Shown: positions 25,787 through 35,400 of the stretch, one piece after another
How positions within the stretch are numbered: the stretch's first letter is position 1
Layout: every line of letters starts with the position of its first letter
Origin: Staphylococcus sp. NRL 16/872
GTDB taxonomy: Bacteria; Bacillota; Bacilli; Staphylococcales; Staphylococcaceae
Direction: 5' to 3'
Length of the DNA stretch: 64,000 nt
Assembly (NCBI RefSeq): GCF_022815905.2
Contig: NZ_CP119327.1
Span: forward strand, 310,001 to 374,000
The notes under the pieces: model-generated
What the model was told of the DNA's origin: nothing
Seen by the model: the letters and a program-made list of their open reading frames with translations, nothing else
Database searches by the model: none
Made by a program: the position numbers and the translations under genes

Positions 25787-27508
25787 ATGGCTAAAACAAA
25801 TAAGCAAATATCTGATGAATTAAACCAAAAGCTTGACGCCTTAGAATATCTCAAAGACGATAGTAATTATTTACGTGGAACGATTGAACAAGGTTTAGCA
25901 GATCCATTAACTGGTGCTATTTCTGATGATGATACGAAATTATTAAAGTTCCATGGTAGCTACCAACAAGATGATAGAGATTTACGCGATGAACGTCGTA
26001 AACAGAAGCTTGAACCGGCATACGGCTTTATGATTCGTGTACGTCTACCTGGGGGCAAAGCAACACCAGACCAATGGTTAGCAATGGATGACATTTCAGA
26101 ACGTTATGGCAATCAAACAATGAAATTAACGACACGTCAAACGTTCCAATTCCACGGCATTTTAAAACGCAATTTAAAATCTTCAATGCAAAAGATTAAT
26201 GAAGCAGTACTTGATACGATTGCAGCCTGTGGGGACGTCAATCGTAATACGATGTGTAACCCTAATCCATATCAATCAAGTATCCATAAAGAAATCAATG
26301 ATTATGCTAAAGCAATTAGTGATCATTTATTACCTAAAACAAATGCGTATCATGAAATTTGGTTAGATGGAGAGAAAGTCTTAGATTCATCTGAAGAAGT
26401 GGAACCAATGTACGGTAAGAGATATTTACCACGTAAATTTAAAATTGGTATTGCAGTCCCACCTTCAAATGATATTGATGTCTACTCTCAAGATATTGGT
26501 CTTATCGCTATTGTTGAGAACGAAGAACTCATCGGATTTAACGTTACAATCGGTGGCGGTATGGGTATGACGCATGGTAACCCTGACACGTATCCTCAAG
26601 TAGGACGTTTAGTTGGATTTATCCCTAAAGATAAGGCGATTGAAGTTTGTGAGAAAATTTTAACGATTCAACGCGACTACGGCAATCGTGAGAATCGTAA
26701 AAATGCACGTTTCAAATATACTGTGGACCGCTTAGGTGTGGATAAGGTAGTTGAAGAACTCACTTCACGTTTAGGATGGAACATTGAAAAAGCACGTGAC
26801 TTCGAATTTGAACATAACGGCGACCGTCTAGGTTGGATTGAAGGCGAAAAAGGCGTTTGGAATTATACGTTATTTATTCAAAATGGACGCGTCAAAGATA
26901 CGGAAGATTATCAATTAAAAACGGCATTGCGAAAAATCGCAGAAACACATACGGGCGACTTCAGATTATCTCCAAACCAAAACTTAATTATTGCAAATGT
27001 AACTCCTGAGAAAAAAGAGGAAATCCAAAGTCTTATTGACCACTATGGTTTAACAGACGGTAAGAATTATACAGGTTTACGACGTAATTCAATGGCTTGC
27101 GTAGCCTTTCCAACATGTGGATTGGCTATGGCTGAATCAGAACGTTATCTACCATCTTTAGTTTCTAAGATTGAAGATTTATTAGATGAAGCGGGTTTGA
27201 ACGATGAAGAAATTACGATTCGTATGACAGGTTGTCCAAATGGTTGTGCGAGACCAGCACTTGCTGAAATTGCATTTATTGGTAAAGCGCCTGGTAAATA
27301 CAATATGTATTTAGGTGGCGGATTTAACGGTGAACGCTTAAATAAATTGTATAAAGAGAATATTGGCGAACAAGAAATTCTTGAAAGTTTACGTCCTATT
27401 CTTATGGACTATGGTAAAGAACGTCTTGAAGGTGAACATTTCGGTGACTTTGTTATTCGTTCTGGCGTAGTAGCTAAAGTTCACGGTGACCAAGATTTCC
27501 ATAGTTAA
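25787..27508 (+). CDS. cysI: Sulfite reductase (NADPH) hemoprotein beta subunit
   Basis: 573 residues, GGGGTGG before ATG. Catalyses the six-electron reduction of sulfite to sulfide on coupled siroheme and 4Fe-4S. Seen: [37 protein letters not shown] (siroheme/sulfite basic residues), [10 protein letters not shown], and the cluster cysteines in [15 protein letters not shown] and [12 protein letters not shown]. Full length for CysI. Partner of CysJ; siroheme is supplied by the next two genes. Confidence 0.96.
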   Translation: MAKTNKQISDELNQKLDALEYLKDDSNYLRGTIEQGLADPLTGAISDDDTKLLKFHGSYQQDDRDLRDERRKQKLEPAYGFMIRVRLPGGKATPDQWLAMDDISERYGNQTMKLTTRQTFQFHGILKRNLKSSMQKINEAVLDTIAACGDVNRNTMCNPNPYQSSIHKEINDYAKAISDHLLPKTNAYHEIWLDGEKVLDSSEEVEPMYGKRYLPRKFKIGIAVPPSNDIDVYSQDIGLIAIVENEELIGFNVTIGGGMGMTHGNPDTYPQVGRLVGFIPKDKAIEVCEKILTIQRDYGNRENRKNARFKYTVDRLGVDKVVEELTSRLGWNIEKARDFEFEHNGDRLGWIEGEKGVWNYTLFIQNGRVKDTEDYQLKTALRKIAETHTGDFRLSPNQNLIIANVTPEKKEEIQSLIDHYGLTDGKNYTGLRRNSMACVAFPTCGLAMAESERYLPSLVSKIEDLLDEAGLNDEEITIRMTGCPNGCARPALAEIAFIGKAPGKYNMYLGGGFNGERLNKLYKENIGEQEILESLRPILMDYGKERLEGEHFGDFVIRSGVVAKVHGDQDFHS

Positions 27509-27541
27509 TTTTCAGAAAAATAAAAAACGGGGGGTGACAGG

Positions 27542-28306
27542 ATGGGAAAAGTTTATCTAGTAGGTGCAGGGCCTGGTGATCCAGATTTATTAACGATTAA
27601 AGGTATGAAAGCAATTCAAGTGGCAGATGTTATTCTATATGACCGTTTAGTGAATAAAGAAATCTTAGAATTTGCGAAACCATCAACGAAATTCTTCTAT
27701 TGTGGTAAAGATCCGAATAAATACTCCTTACCGCAAGAGGAAACGAATCGCATGTTAGTGAGTTTAGCGAAAAAGGGTCATACGATTACGCGTCTAAAAG
27801 GGGGCGACCCATTTGTCTTCGGTCGTGGAGGTGAAGAAGCGGAAATCTTAGCACAACATCAAATCCCATTCGAAATCGTCCCTGGTATTACTTCAGGTAT
27901 TGCAGCACCAGCTTATGCGGGCATTCCAGTGACGCATAGAGATTATAGTTCTTCCGTTGCGTTTGTTACAGCAGTGAATAAACCTGGCATGTCGAAAGAC
28001 GCATACTGGGAACATCTGGCACATGGACCAGAAACACTGTGTGTTTACATGGGTGTAAAGCGATTGCCTGAAATTTGTGAATTGCTTATCCGTCATGGTA
28101 AATCGATGGATACACCTGTGGCGTTAGTCCATTTAGGAACGACTGCTTCCCAGAAGACTGTTACCGGCACATTAGGCACGATTGTCGAACAAGCATCTGC
28201 GATTAAGAATCCGGCAATGATTGTGATTGGCGATGTAGTGCAAATGAGACAGAAGATTAGCTGGTTTAAAGAACAAGTTGTTGATTTAGAAATGACCTTA
28301 CCTTAG
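27542..28306 (+). CDS. cobA: Uroporphyrinogen-III C-methyltransferase (SUMT)
   Basis: 254 residues with a GGGGGGTGA ribosome site. Methylates uroporphyrinogen III twice with SAM to precorrin-2, first step to siroheme. Motifs: YLVGAGPGDPDLLTIKG, YDRLVN, RLKGGDPFVFGRGGEEAE, EIVPGITSGIAAPAYAGIPVTHRD (substrate/SAM pocket), and VHLGTTASQKTVTGTL. Single-domain form, as in firmicutes. In the sulfur operon between cysI and sirC, providing cofactor for CysI. Confidence 0.94.
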   Translation: MGKVYLVGAGPGDPDLLTIKGMKAIQVADVILYDRLVNKEILEFAKPSTKFFYCGKDPNKYSLPQEETNRMLVSLAKKGHTITRLKGGDPFVFGRGGEEAEILAQHQIPFEIVPGITSGIAAPAYAGIPVTHRDYSSSVAFVTAVNKPGMSKDAYWEHLAHGPETLCVYMGVKRLPEICELLIRHGKSMDTPVALVHLGTTASQKTVTGTLGTIVEQASAIKNPAMIVIGDVVQMRQKISWFKEQVVDLEMTLP

Positions 28307-28360
28307 TTATAATGTAGGTGAATAAATCGGCATAAAGGCGAAGTGAATGGGGGAAACAGT

Positions 28361-28972
28361 ATGAATAGTATGCCACTTATGATTGATTTAACAAATAAAC
28401 ATATTGTCATTGTTGGTGGTGGACAAGTAGCGACAAGACGGGCCACTACATTAATAGCATATTGTCCCAATGTTCATATTGTGAGTCCTTCACTCACACC
28501 AGCCTTACATACATTAGTAACTGAAGGTCGCATTACATGGAGTGAAAAAGCCTTTGAACCACGTGATTTAGAAGGTGCGCATCTTGTAGTTGTTGCGACA
28601 AATGAGCCTGAAGTGAACAAGCAAGTGAAAGAAAGTCTACCTAAAGGGGTCTTACTTAATCACGCAACAGATGCACAATCAGGAGACGTCACATTTCCTA
28701 GCATTTTAACACGTGGACGACTAACGATGAGTGTCTCAACGAACGGCGCAAGTCCTAAATTAGGCGCGCAAATCATCTCTACTTTAGGTGATATGTACGA
28801 TGAACGTTACGAGGCATATATAGAATTTTTATATCAAAGTAGACAGCACATTAAAGCATTACCAATTGAGCCATCTGAAAAACAAAATTTATTGCAACAA
28901 ATATTATCTGAAACATACTTGAACAAAGATAAGCAACGAGAATTCATGCGATGGCTCCAATCACAAGTTTAA
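28361..28972 (+). CDS. sirC: Precorrin-2 dehydrogenase (SirC/CysG N-terminal type)
   Basis: About 203 residues. ATG 28361 has ATGGGGGAAAC nearby; the longer frame from 28343 would cover that site. N-terminal Rossmann segment HIVIVGGGQVATRRATTLI binds NAD, followed by HIVSPSL, VVVATNEPEVNKQV, LLNHATDAQSGDVTFPSIL and TMSVSTNGASPKLGAQI, all SirC/Met8 hallmarks. It oxidises precorrin-2 to sirohydrochlorin. The conserved Asp in NHATDAQSGD, which serves the chelatase activity of Met8, is retained. No separate SirB ferrochelatase gene lies in this cluster, so iron insertion is done by this protein or by an enzyme coded elsewhere. Confidence 0.9.
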   Translation: MNSMPLMIDLTNKHIVIVGGGQVATRRATTLIAYCPNVHIVSPSLTPALHTLVTEGRITWSEKAFEPRDLEGAHLVVVATNEPEVNKQVKESLPKGVLLNHATDAQSGDVTFPSILTRGRLTMSVSTNGASPKLGAQIISTLGDMYDERYEAYIEFLYQSRQHIKALPIEPSEKQNLLQQILSETYLNKDKQREFMRWLQSQV

Positions 28973-28992
28973 TATGAAGGGGCATATGATAT

Positions 28993-29868
28993 ATGAGGAA
29001 ATTATTTATATTTGCATTAGCTGGATTTTTAGCCCAACTTGTTGACGGGTCACTCGGAATGGGTTTCGGGGCCTCCTCATCATCTATTTTATTAACGTAT
29101 GGCATTGCACCTGCGATAGTATCCGCCACTGTGCACTTTTCCGAAATCGCAACGACAGCAGCTTCAGGAACGTCACATTGGAAATTTGAAAATGTACATA
29201 AACCGACCATGTTAAAGCTAGCGATTCCTGGAGCGATTAGTGGATTTATTGGTGCTGCATTGTTAACGCGTATACATGGCAATTATATTAAACCCTATAT
29301 CGCTTTATTTTTACTTTCAATGGGAATTTACATTTTATATCAATTCCTATTTAAACGAAATAAAGAACTTCACACGCATGATGGAAAGTTAAGTAGTGCT
29401 AAGCTTATGCCACAAGGTGCTATCGCTGGTTTTTTAGATGCCATTGGTGGCGGTGGGTGGGGTCCAGTCAATACACCTTTGCTATTGGCAAGTCATAAGA
29501 TTCAACCACGCTACGCTATCGGTACAGTCTCAGCGAGTGAGTTTTTCGTCACACTATCAACATCAATAAGTTTTATTCTCTTTTTAGGTATCACACAAAT
29601 TAATTGGTGGTTTGTCATCGCATTAAGTGTTGGCGGTATGGTAGCAGCTCCTATTTCTGCTTATCTTACTAAAATCTTACCAATAAATATTTTAGCTATT
29701 TGTGTTGGTGGATTAATCATCTTTACAAATAGTAACGCATTGATGAAATATTTAGGTAGCGATGGCACAATTACAAATATTATTAGATTCGCAATTATTT
29801 GTGCGATTGTGATATTAATTATTATCACACTAATTCGCAACAAAAAATTGTCTTTTTCTTACAAGTAA
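28993..29868 (+). CDS. TauE/SafE-family sulfite/sulfate permease
   Basis: 291 residues, GAAGGGG upstream. Eight or so hydrophobic helices and the two internal TauE/SafE repeats: VDGSLGMGFGASSSSILL near the N-terminus and FLDAIGGGGWGPVNTPLLL in the middle, each a helix-breaking Gly/Pro-rich substrate motif. The family moves sulfite, sulfonates or sulfate-like anions. Sitting between sirC and sat, it probably either imports sulfate for the pathway or exports excess sulfite. The cluster has no CysP or ABC-type sulfate importer, which makes import plausible. Direction is inference. Confidence 0.87.
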   Translation: MRKLFIFALAGFLAQLVDGSLGMGFGASSSSILLTYGIAPAIVSATVHFSEIATTAASGTSHWKFENVHKPTMLKLAIPGAISGFIGAALLTRIHGNYIKPYIALFLLSMGIYILYQFLFKRNKELHTHDGKLSSAKLMPQGAIAGFLDAIGGGGWGPVNTPLLLASHKIQPRYAIGTVSASEFFVTLSTSISFILFLGITQINWWFVIALSVGGMVAAPISAYLTKILPINILAICVGGLIIFTNSNALMKYLGSDGTITNIIRFAIICAIVILIIITLIRNKKLSFSYK

Positions 29869-29914
29869 AACCGAGTAAACTAATCAATTTAATTAGAAAA
29901 GGGGTAATGAAGTT

Positions 29915-31093
29915 ATGGCAACAAATGAAGCAATTATTAATTATACAATTCGACCACATGGTGGCGAATTAATTAATCGTGTCGTTGAAGGTGAAGAAAG
30001 AGATACTTTAATCGAAGCTGCGAAATCATTTAAGAAGATTACGTTAAATCCATGGGCAATTTCTGATTTAGAGTTAATTGCTATTGGTGGGTTTAGTCCA
30101 TTAACTGGTTTCATGGGTGAAGCGGATTACACTAAAGTTGTTGAAGACACACATCTTGAAAATGGTTTAGTGTGGAGTATTCCAATCACATTGCCAGTAA
30201 CTGAAGACGAAGCAGCTAAATTGGAAGTTGGCGATGACGTGGCGCTTTACGGGGAAGATGGAGAATTATACGGTACATTAAAACTTGAAGAAAAATATAC
30301 GTATGACAAAGAAAAAGAGGCACAAAATGTCTATGGTACTACTGAAGAAGCACATCCAGGCGTTAAAAAAGTTTATGACAAAGGCAATGTTTACCTAGCT
30401 GGTCCTATCCAATTAGTGAATCGTCCAAAACATGATGAATTCTCAGATTACCATTTAGATCCAGCTGAAACACGTCAATTATTCCATGATCTTGGTTGGA
30501 AAACTGTGGTTGGTTTCCAAACACGTAATCCTGTGCACCGTGCACATGAATATATTCAAAAATCAGCGTTAGAAATTGTGGATGGCTTATTACTCAATCC
30601 ATTAGTAGGTGAAACAAAAGCAGATGATATTCCAGCAGATGTACGTATGGAAAGTTATCAAGCGATTCTTAAAAACTACTTCCCGAAAGATAGAGCACGT
30701 TTAGTCATCTATCCAGCAGCAATGCATTATGCAGGACCACGTGAAGCAATCTTACATGCGACAGTCCGCAAAAACTATGGTTGTACACATTTCATTGTCG
30801 GTCGTGATCATGCAGGTGTAGGCGATTATTACGGCACGTATGAAGCTCAAGAACTTATTTCTCAATTTGAAGATGAATTAGATATTCAAATCTTGAAATT
30901 TGAACATGCTTTTTATTGTGAAAAATGTGGCAACATGGCAACGGCAAAAACATGCCCACACGATGCATCAGAACATGTTCACTTAAGTGGTACAAAAGTG
31001 AGAGAAAAATTACGTAACGGTGAATCATTACCAACTAAATTCTCAAGACCAGAAGTAGCAGAAGTATTAATTAGAGGTTTGAAACAACAATAA
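29915..31093 (+). CDS. sat: Sulfate adenylyltransferase (ATP sulfurylase)
   Basis: 392 residues, AAAAGGGG before ATG. Makes APS from ATP and sulfate. PUA-like N-terminal part ([20 protein letters not shown]) and catalytic core with [16 protein letters not shown] (nucleotide-binding Q-x-R-N-P-x-H-x-x-H), [16 protein letters not shown] and the zinc-binding [17 protein letters not shown] near residue 320. Ends in [13 protein letters not shown] and the PxxFSRPEV tail. Monofunctional Sat type. Followed after 14 bases by cysC. Confidence 0.96.
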   Translation: MATNEAIINYTIRPHGGELINRVVEGEERDTLIEAAKSFKKITLNPWAISDLELIAIGGFSPLTGFMGEADYTKVVEDTHLENGLVWSIPITLPVTEDEAAKLEVGDDVALYGEDGELYGTLKLEEKYTYDKEKEAQNVYGTTEEAHPGVKKVYDKGNVYLAGPIQLVNRPKHDEFSDYHLDPAETRQLFHDLGWKTVVGFQTRNPVHRAHEYIQKSALEIVDGLLLNPLVGETKADDIPADVRMESYQAILKNYFPKDRARLVIYPAAMHYAGPREAILHATVRKNYGCTHFIVGRDHAGVGDYYGTYEAQELISQFEDELDIQILKFEHAFYCEKCGNMATAKTCPHDASEHVHLSGTKVREKLRNGESLPTKFSRPEVAEVLIRGLKQQ

Positions 31094-31107
31094 GTGGAGG
31101 GAAAAGC

Positions 31108-31707
31108 ATGAGTCAATCAAGTAATATTACATGGCACGATTCTGAAGTAACGAAAGCAGATAGACAACAACAGAATGGTCATAAGAGTGTAGTGATTTGG
31201 TTTACAGGCCTATCAGGTTCAGGTAAATCAACCGTTTCAGTTGCACTTGAACAAGCATTATTTGAACAAGGAAAACATGCCTATCGTTTAGACGGCGATA
31301 ATGTACGTCATGGCTTAAACAAGAATTTAGGGTTCAGTCCTGAAGATCGTAAAGAAAACATTCGTCGTATTGGTGAAGTAAGCAAATTACTAGTAGATGC
31401 TGGCACGATTGCTATTACAGCATTTATCTCTCCATATAGAGCAGACCGCGATGATGTACGCGCTATTTTAGAAGATGGTGAGTTTATCGAAGTCTATACA
31501 GAATGTAGCGTTGAAGAATGTGAGAAAAGAGACCCTAAAGGACTTTATCAAAAAGCCCGTTCAGGTGAAATCAAAGAATTCACTGGCATTAGCGCCCCTT
31601 ACGAAGCCCCCAACCAACCAGAAATTACTATTAATACAGAACAACAAAGCGTAGAAGAATCTGTAGAAGTCATTCTTAACTACTTAAAAAATAAACAATA
31701 TATTTAA
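31108..31707 (+). CDS. cysC: Adenylylsulfate (APS) kinase
   Basis: 199 residues, GTGGAGGG upstream. Phosphorylates APS to PAPS. P-loop [12 protein letters not shown] (about residue 35), [18 protein letters not shown] (substrate loop), [23 protein letters not shown] with the lid Ser, and [17 protein letters not shown]. Last gene of the sulfur operon; a terminator follows. Its presence beside an iron-sulfur type CysH means either PAPS is the CysH substrate or PAPS serves another use. Confidence 0.95.
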   Translation: MSQSSNITWHDSEVTKADRQQQNGHKSVVIWFTGLSGSGKSTVSVALEQALFEQGKHAYRLDGDNVRHGLNKNLGFSPEDRKENIRRIGEVSKLLVDAGTIAITAFISPYRADRDDVRAILEDGEFIEVYTECSVEECEKRDPKGLYQKARSGEIKEFTGISAPYEAPNQPEITINTEQQSVEESVEVILNYLKNKQYI

Positions 31708-31718
31708 ATAAATCATTT

Positions 31719-31762
31719 AAACGCATTATCGACATCAAACTATGTTGATAATGCGTTTTTTT
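31719..31762 (+). terminator. Terminator of the sulfate assimilation operon
   Basis: AAACGCATTATC pairs with GATAATGCGTTT around a 16-base loop and a T-run follows. Confidence 0.88.
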
Positions 31763-31947
31763 AATATATGTTTGTAGTTATTAACCCGATTTTCATGATA
31801 CAAAACATCTTCTAAATAATCAGATAAATTACAAAGTCGAGAACAACACTGTCGAAAAAAGACACAAACCCATTGGCATAGAGGGGCTATAGTTTTTGTA
31901 ATAAAGACTATCTTTTTTTACAAACTGCGTTACATTATTATGATTCA

Positions 31948-31964
31948 TTTACAAAGCTTTAACA
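31948..31964 (-). promoter_or_regulatory. WalR box upstream of the CHAP-domain antigen
   Basis: TTTACA-N5-TTAACA; its complement TGTTAA-N5-TGTAAA fits TGTWAH-N5-TGTWAH exactly. A second pair with six-base spacing (TTTACA, GTTACA) lies about 30 bases upstream. The 408-base region between cysC and the antigen gene shows no ORF; besides this box there is a 14-base palindrome TCGTTAATTAACGA in the presumed long leader. Confidence 0.7.
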
Positions 31965-32115
31965 TCGCCCACAAACCCTTGTATCTCTGTTAAAGTGTGT
32001 CTTGTCGTTAATTAACGAGAGAAAATCAAAAACATTACTTAAAATATTAATAATTGTAAATTGCAGGTAGCCACAAGAAAAATTATTTTCAAACAAATCT
32101 AGGAGGATATTAATT

Positions 32116-32955
32116 ATGAAAAAAATCGCTACAGCTACAATCGCGACGGCAGGTATTGCAACTTTCGGACTAGCGCATCACGATGCAGATGCAGCGGAAA
32201 ACAATAATAATGGATATAACCCTAACGATCCATATTCATATAGCTACACTTATACAATTGACCAACAAGGTAATTATCATTATAAATGGCAAGGTAACTG
32301 GAGCCCAGCATTAGCACAACAAGGCGGTCAACAAACTGCAAATAATCAAACACAAAATTACAATTATAACTACAGCTATAACAATAACTATGGCTATACT
32401 CAAAATCAAAACCAAACTCAAAATACAAACAATAATACACAATCATATACTGCTAACAACAACGGCGGTGGCTTAGGCTCAAATTATTCAACATCAAACC
32501 GCAATGTTAAAGTTACAACTCAAAAAGCACCAACGACTCAAACAACTCAAACAACTCAAACAACTCAAAAATCACAAACAACACAAACTTCAAACACAAC
32601 AAGCAGTAAAGCATTTGCTGGTAAATCAAGCTCAGGTGCTAACCTTTACACATCAGGCCAATGCACTTACTACGTATACGATAAAGTAGGTGGACAAATT
32701 GGTAGTACATGGGGTAACGCAAATAACTGGGCAAACGCAGCAGCACAAAGCGGTTACACAGTAAACAATACACCTAAATCAGGCGCTATCATGCAAACAA
32801 CTCAAGGCGCTTATGGTCACGTTGCATATGTTGAGAACGTAAATGATGACGGTTCAGTTAACGTTTCAGAAATGAACTACAACGGTGGACCAGGTGTCGT
32901 ATCAACACGTACAATTTCAGCTGGCCAAGCTGGTTCATACAACTATATTTCATAA
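32116..32955 (+). CDS. Secreted CHAP-domain antigen, SsaA-like peptidoglycan amidase
   Basis: 279 residues after CTAGGAGGA. Signal peptide [20 protein letters not shown] with cleavage near the AxA in DADAAE. Then a SsaA-type N-terminal segment rich in Asn, Tyr and Gln ([19 protein letters not shown]), a Thr/Gln repeat linker ([11 protein letters not shown]), and a C-terminal CHAP domain with catalytic Cys in [16 protein letters not shown], His in [11 protein letters not shown] and Asn in SEMNYNGG. It hydrolyses peptidoglycan cross-bridge or amide bonds outside the cell. S. aureus ssaA-family genes are controlled by WalKR; a perfect box about 150 bases upstream fits. Several ssaA paralogues exist in staphylococci, so I leave the symbol empty. 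Confidence 0.92.
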   Translation: MKKIATATIATAGIATFGLAHHDADAAENNNNGYNPNDPYSYSYTYTIDQQGNYHYKWQGNWSPALAQQGGQQTANNQTQNYNYNYSYNNNYGYTQNQNQTQNTNNNTQSYTANNNGGGLGSNYSTSNRNVKVTTQKAPTTQTTQTTQTTQKSQTTQTSNTTSSKAFAGKSSSGANLYTSGQCTYYVYDKVGGQIGSTWGNANNWANAAAQSGYTVNNTPKSGAIMQTTQGAYGHVAYVENVNDDGSVNVSEMNYNGGPGVVSTRTISAGQAGSYNYIS

Positions 32956-32969
32956 TACAAATGTACATT

Positions 32970-33009
32970 AACCACGATTCCTCATATATTGGAGTCGTGG
33001 TTCTTTTTT
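32970..33009 (+). terminator. Terminator after the CHAP-domain gene
   Basis: AACCACGATTCC pairs with GGAGTCGTGGTT (one G-U), followed by CTTTTTT. Confidence 0.88.
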
Positions 33010-33140
33010 GTTTTTAGAAAAGGTCAAGGCATGTTTTCTCACATTATGATTGAAGCCGAAGCAGAACGGGAAATAAATATAATAAGAAATACGACAATTT
33101 AAATAAAGTATTGCCCAATGTTAAAGGAAGGTGAGTTAAC

Positions 33141-33395
33141 ATGTCATTCGATATTATTAAATGGATTATATTGATTTTAATTGTTATTGTAACGATTGGC
33201 GTTATATTTGGATTAATATGGGGCTCAATATTTGAAGAACGTGCCTACGACAAACGTTCTAAAAAAGAAAAACAAAAAAATTTAGAAAAGAACTTAGACA
33301 TGGCAAAAGGTCATACAGAAGATGAAGAAACGTATGATGACACAAAAGATATTCCAACAAAAAAAGGAAAAATTAAAGACAATGACCATAAATAA
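33141..33395 (+). CDS. Small membrane protein with charged C-terminal tail
   Basis: 84 residues, AAGGAAGGTGAG before ATG. One long hydrophobic helix (IIKWIILILIVIVTIGVIFGLIWG) near the N-terminus is followed by a 55-residue Lys/Glu/Asp tail. Not recognised. It forms a single-gene unit with its own terminator at 33402. A structural or regulatory membrane role is possible; nothing in the sequence decides it. Confidence 0.75.
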   Translation: MSFDIIKWIILILIVIVTIGVIFGLIWGSIFEERAYDKRSKKEKQKNLEKNLDMAKGHTEDEETYDDTKDIPTKKGKIKDNDHK

Positions 33396-33401
33396 ATTGA
33401 G

Positions 33402-33433
33402 TGAGCCTGTGACATTATTATATGTTACAGGCT
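33402..33433 (+). terminator. Terminator after the small membrane protein
   Basis: GAGCCTGTGAC pairs with GTTACAGGCTC; T-rich tail is weak. Confidence 0.75.
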
Positions 33434-33510
33434 CATCTTACATATTGGCAGTAGCTAACTGAATTGAAAATGCGCTTATATTAAGCTTTTTTCAATTCTA
33501 GTTATCCTTG

Positions 33511-33616
33511 CCGGGGAGCGGGGTCCCAACATAGAGACTTTCGAAAAAGAAAGTTTACGGCCAACGTGAGTTGGGGTTGGACGACGAAATTATTTTAATT
33601 TCTGTTCCGCACCCAT
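33511..33616. repeat. Staphylococcal intergenic repeat (GGGTCCCAACATAGAGA family)
   Basis: The stretch holds GCGGGGTCCCAACATAGAGA, GACTTTCGAAAAAGAAAGTT, CCAACGTGAGTTGGGGTTGG and AATTTCTGTTCCGCACCC, the blocks of a palindromic intergenic repeat seen many times in staphylococcal genomes. Two internal dyads (GACTTTC/GAAAGTT and CCAAC/GTTGG) give stable RNA hairpins. No ORF. It lies upstream of the Fur box. Confidence 0.75.
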
Positions 33617-33621
33617 TTTAT

Positions 33622-33650
33622 TTGACTGCATAATTGATAATCATTATCAT
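33622..33650 (+). promoter_or_regulatory. Promoter overlapped by a perfect Fur box
   Basis: TTGACT (33622-33627), 17 bases, TATCAT (33645-33650). TGATAATCATTATCA (33635-33649) is a perfect 7-1-7 Fur palindrome covering the spacer and -10, so iron-replete Fur should block this promoter. Confidence 0.85.
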
Positions 33651-33769
33651 TTATAATGAAACAATTTTCAAAAATCAATATAGTTATATACGTTTAACAT
33701 CAGAAAGTGTTAAAATAAGTATGTTAAAAAAATCACATAAATCTCTATATATAGTTAGGAGCTTTCATC

Positions 33770-35062
33770 ATGCTACTATTCGTAGTAGAAATCGCGATCA
33801 TGATATTGGCCATATTATTAGGGCTTAGAACAGCTGGCGCTTTAGGATGTGGTATCTTCGCTATTGTGGCTCAACTTATCATGATATTCGGATTTCAATT
33901 ACCTCCGGGATCAGCACCCGTAACTGCAGTATTAATCATCTTATCTATTGGTATCGCCGGTGGTACTTTACAAGCTACAGGAGGTATAGACTATCTTGTC
34001 TATCTCGCTTCAAAAATTATCGAACGATTTCCTAGATCAATTATTTTTATTGCACCAATGATTGTCTTTCTATTCGTATTTGGCGTAGGTACAGCGAATA
34101 TTGCATTATCATTAGAACCAATTATTGCTAAGACAGCAGTTAAAGCGAAGATACAGCCTAAACGCCCTTTAACAGCTTCAGTGTTAACAGCAAATTTAGC
34201 ATTATTATGTAGTCCTGCAGCATCTGCCACAGCATACATTATCTCAGTTATGGCAGGTTATGATATTTCAATGGGCAAATATTTAAGTATTGTCTTACCA
34301 ACTGCTATTATTACAATGTTACTGTTAAGTGTCTTTTGTACATTTGTAGGTCGTAAAACAACAGTAACTGAAAGTGAAATTGCACATACGCCTGATGTTG
34401 AAATGGTGCTTTCATTTTCCAAAAAAGTAAAAATAGGTGTTATCGCGTTCTTACTATGTGTTGTAGGGATTCTAACATTTGGCATCTTCCCAGATTTAAT
34501 GCCTACTTTCAAAGTGAATGGAAAAGAAGTAGCGCTCACAATGACTGAAATTGTGCAATTCTTTATGTATTTAAGTGTGGCAGTTAATCTATTGCTACAA
34601 AAAATTAATACAAGCGATATTCTATCTTCTAATATTACACAATCCGCAATTGGTGCACTGTTTGCCGTGTTAGGGCCAGGGTGGTTAGGTGCAACGATCT
34701 TTAATGCGCCTCAGAATTTAAAAATTATTAGAGATGATATTGGTAAAACGATACAATCAGTGCCATGGCTAGTGATAATCTTAGTCGCTGTCGTCGCGAT
34801 GATTGTTATTTCACAAACGGCTACGGCTTCAATCATGGTGCCAATTGTCATGAGCATGGGCATTCCACCAATGTATTTTATTGCAATGGTTCAAACCTTG
34901 AATGTTAACTTTGTGATTCCTGCGCAACCAACGATACTCTTTGCGGTTAACTTGGATGAGACAGGACGCACCCGACCAACGAGTTTCATCATACCAGGTT
35001 TCTTCGCGATTATCGTCTCAGTCATCGTTGGATTTACTATTAAAATGATATTAGGATATTAA
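33770..35062 (+). CDS. Dcu-type (anaerobic C4-dicarboxylate) transporter, Fur-box controlled
   Basis: 430 residues, TTAGGAG eight bases before ATG. About 12 hydrophobic helices with DcuA/DcuB-like features: LLGLRTAGALGCGIFAIVAQ at the start, GGTLQATGGIDYLVYLASKIIER, FGVGTANIALSLEPIIAKTA and LLCSPAASATAYIISVMAG. The family exchanges or takes up fumarate, malate, succinate or aspartate across the membrane. The perfect Fur palindrome in its promoter points to expression under iron limitation, so a carboxylate linked to iron uptake (for example citrate-like) is conceivable. This is inference. Strong terminator at 35068. Confidence 0.82.
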   Translation: MLLFVVEIAIMILAILLGLRTAGALGCGIFAIVAQLIMIFGFQLPPGSAPVTAVLIILSIGIAGGTLQATGGIDYLVYLASKIIERFPRSIIFIAPMIVFLFVFGVGTANIALSLEPIIAKTAVKAKIQPKRPLTASVLTANLALLCSPAASATAYIISVMAGYDISMGKYLSIVLPTAIITMLLLSVFCTFVGRKTTVTESEIAHTPDVEMVLSFSKKVKIGVIAFLLCVVGILTFGIFPDLMPTFKVNGKEVALTMTEIVQFFMYLSVAVNLLLQKINTSDILSSNITQSAIGALFAVLGPGWLGATIFNAPQNLKIIRDDIGKTIQSVPWLVIILVAVVAMIVISQTATASIMVPIVMSMGIPPMYFIAMVQTLNVNFVIPAQPTILFAVNLDETGRTRPTSFIIPGFFAIIVSVIVGFTIKMILGY

Positions 35063-35067
35063 ATATT

Positions 35068-35115
35068 AAGGCTATTGAGTTCTTATCAACGTGGAAGAAC
35101 TTGATAGCCTTTTTT
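35068..35115 (+). terminator. Terminator after the Dcu-type transporter
   Basis: AAGGCTATTGAGTTCTT pairs with AAGAACTTGATAGCCTT almost perfectly and T's follow. Confidence 0.9.
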
Positions 35116-35214
35116 GATGAAAAATGGGCTATCCTATAAAAATAAAAATAAATATAAATGCATATATGAGTTATAAATATTCATTTTTAATTCGATGTAA
35201 ACTTTATTAAATAC

Positions 35215-35232
35215 GTTAAATTTAAACTTAAC
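35215..35232 (+). promoter_or_regulatory. Candidate CudC operator upstream of cudT
   Basis: GTTAAATTTAAACTTAAC matches 15 of 18 bases of the palindrome upstream of betB (37840-37857). It lies about 170 bases before the cudT start. Confidence 0.55.
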
Positions 35233-35400
35233 ACTGTTGTTTTAACGATTTAGGACGCTTATAAATATGTTGTTAATATATATTTATTCAAAAATAAAAA
35301 TGGATTAATTTGAATGGAATTTGCATTTTTATTTAATATTAGATATCGTCGAAATATAAAACACTCAAAAAACAGCAAAATATATAGAGGAGGAGCATCG

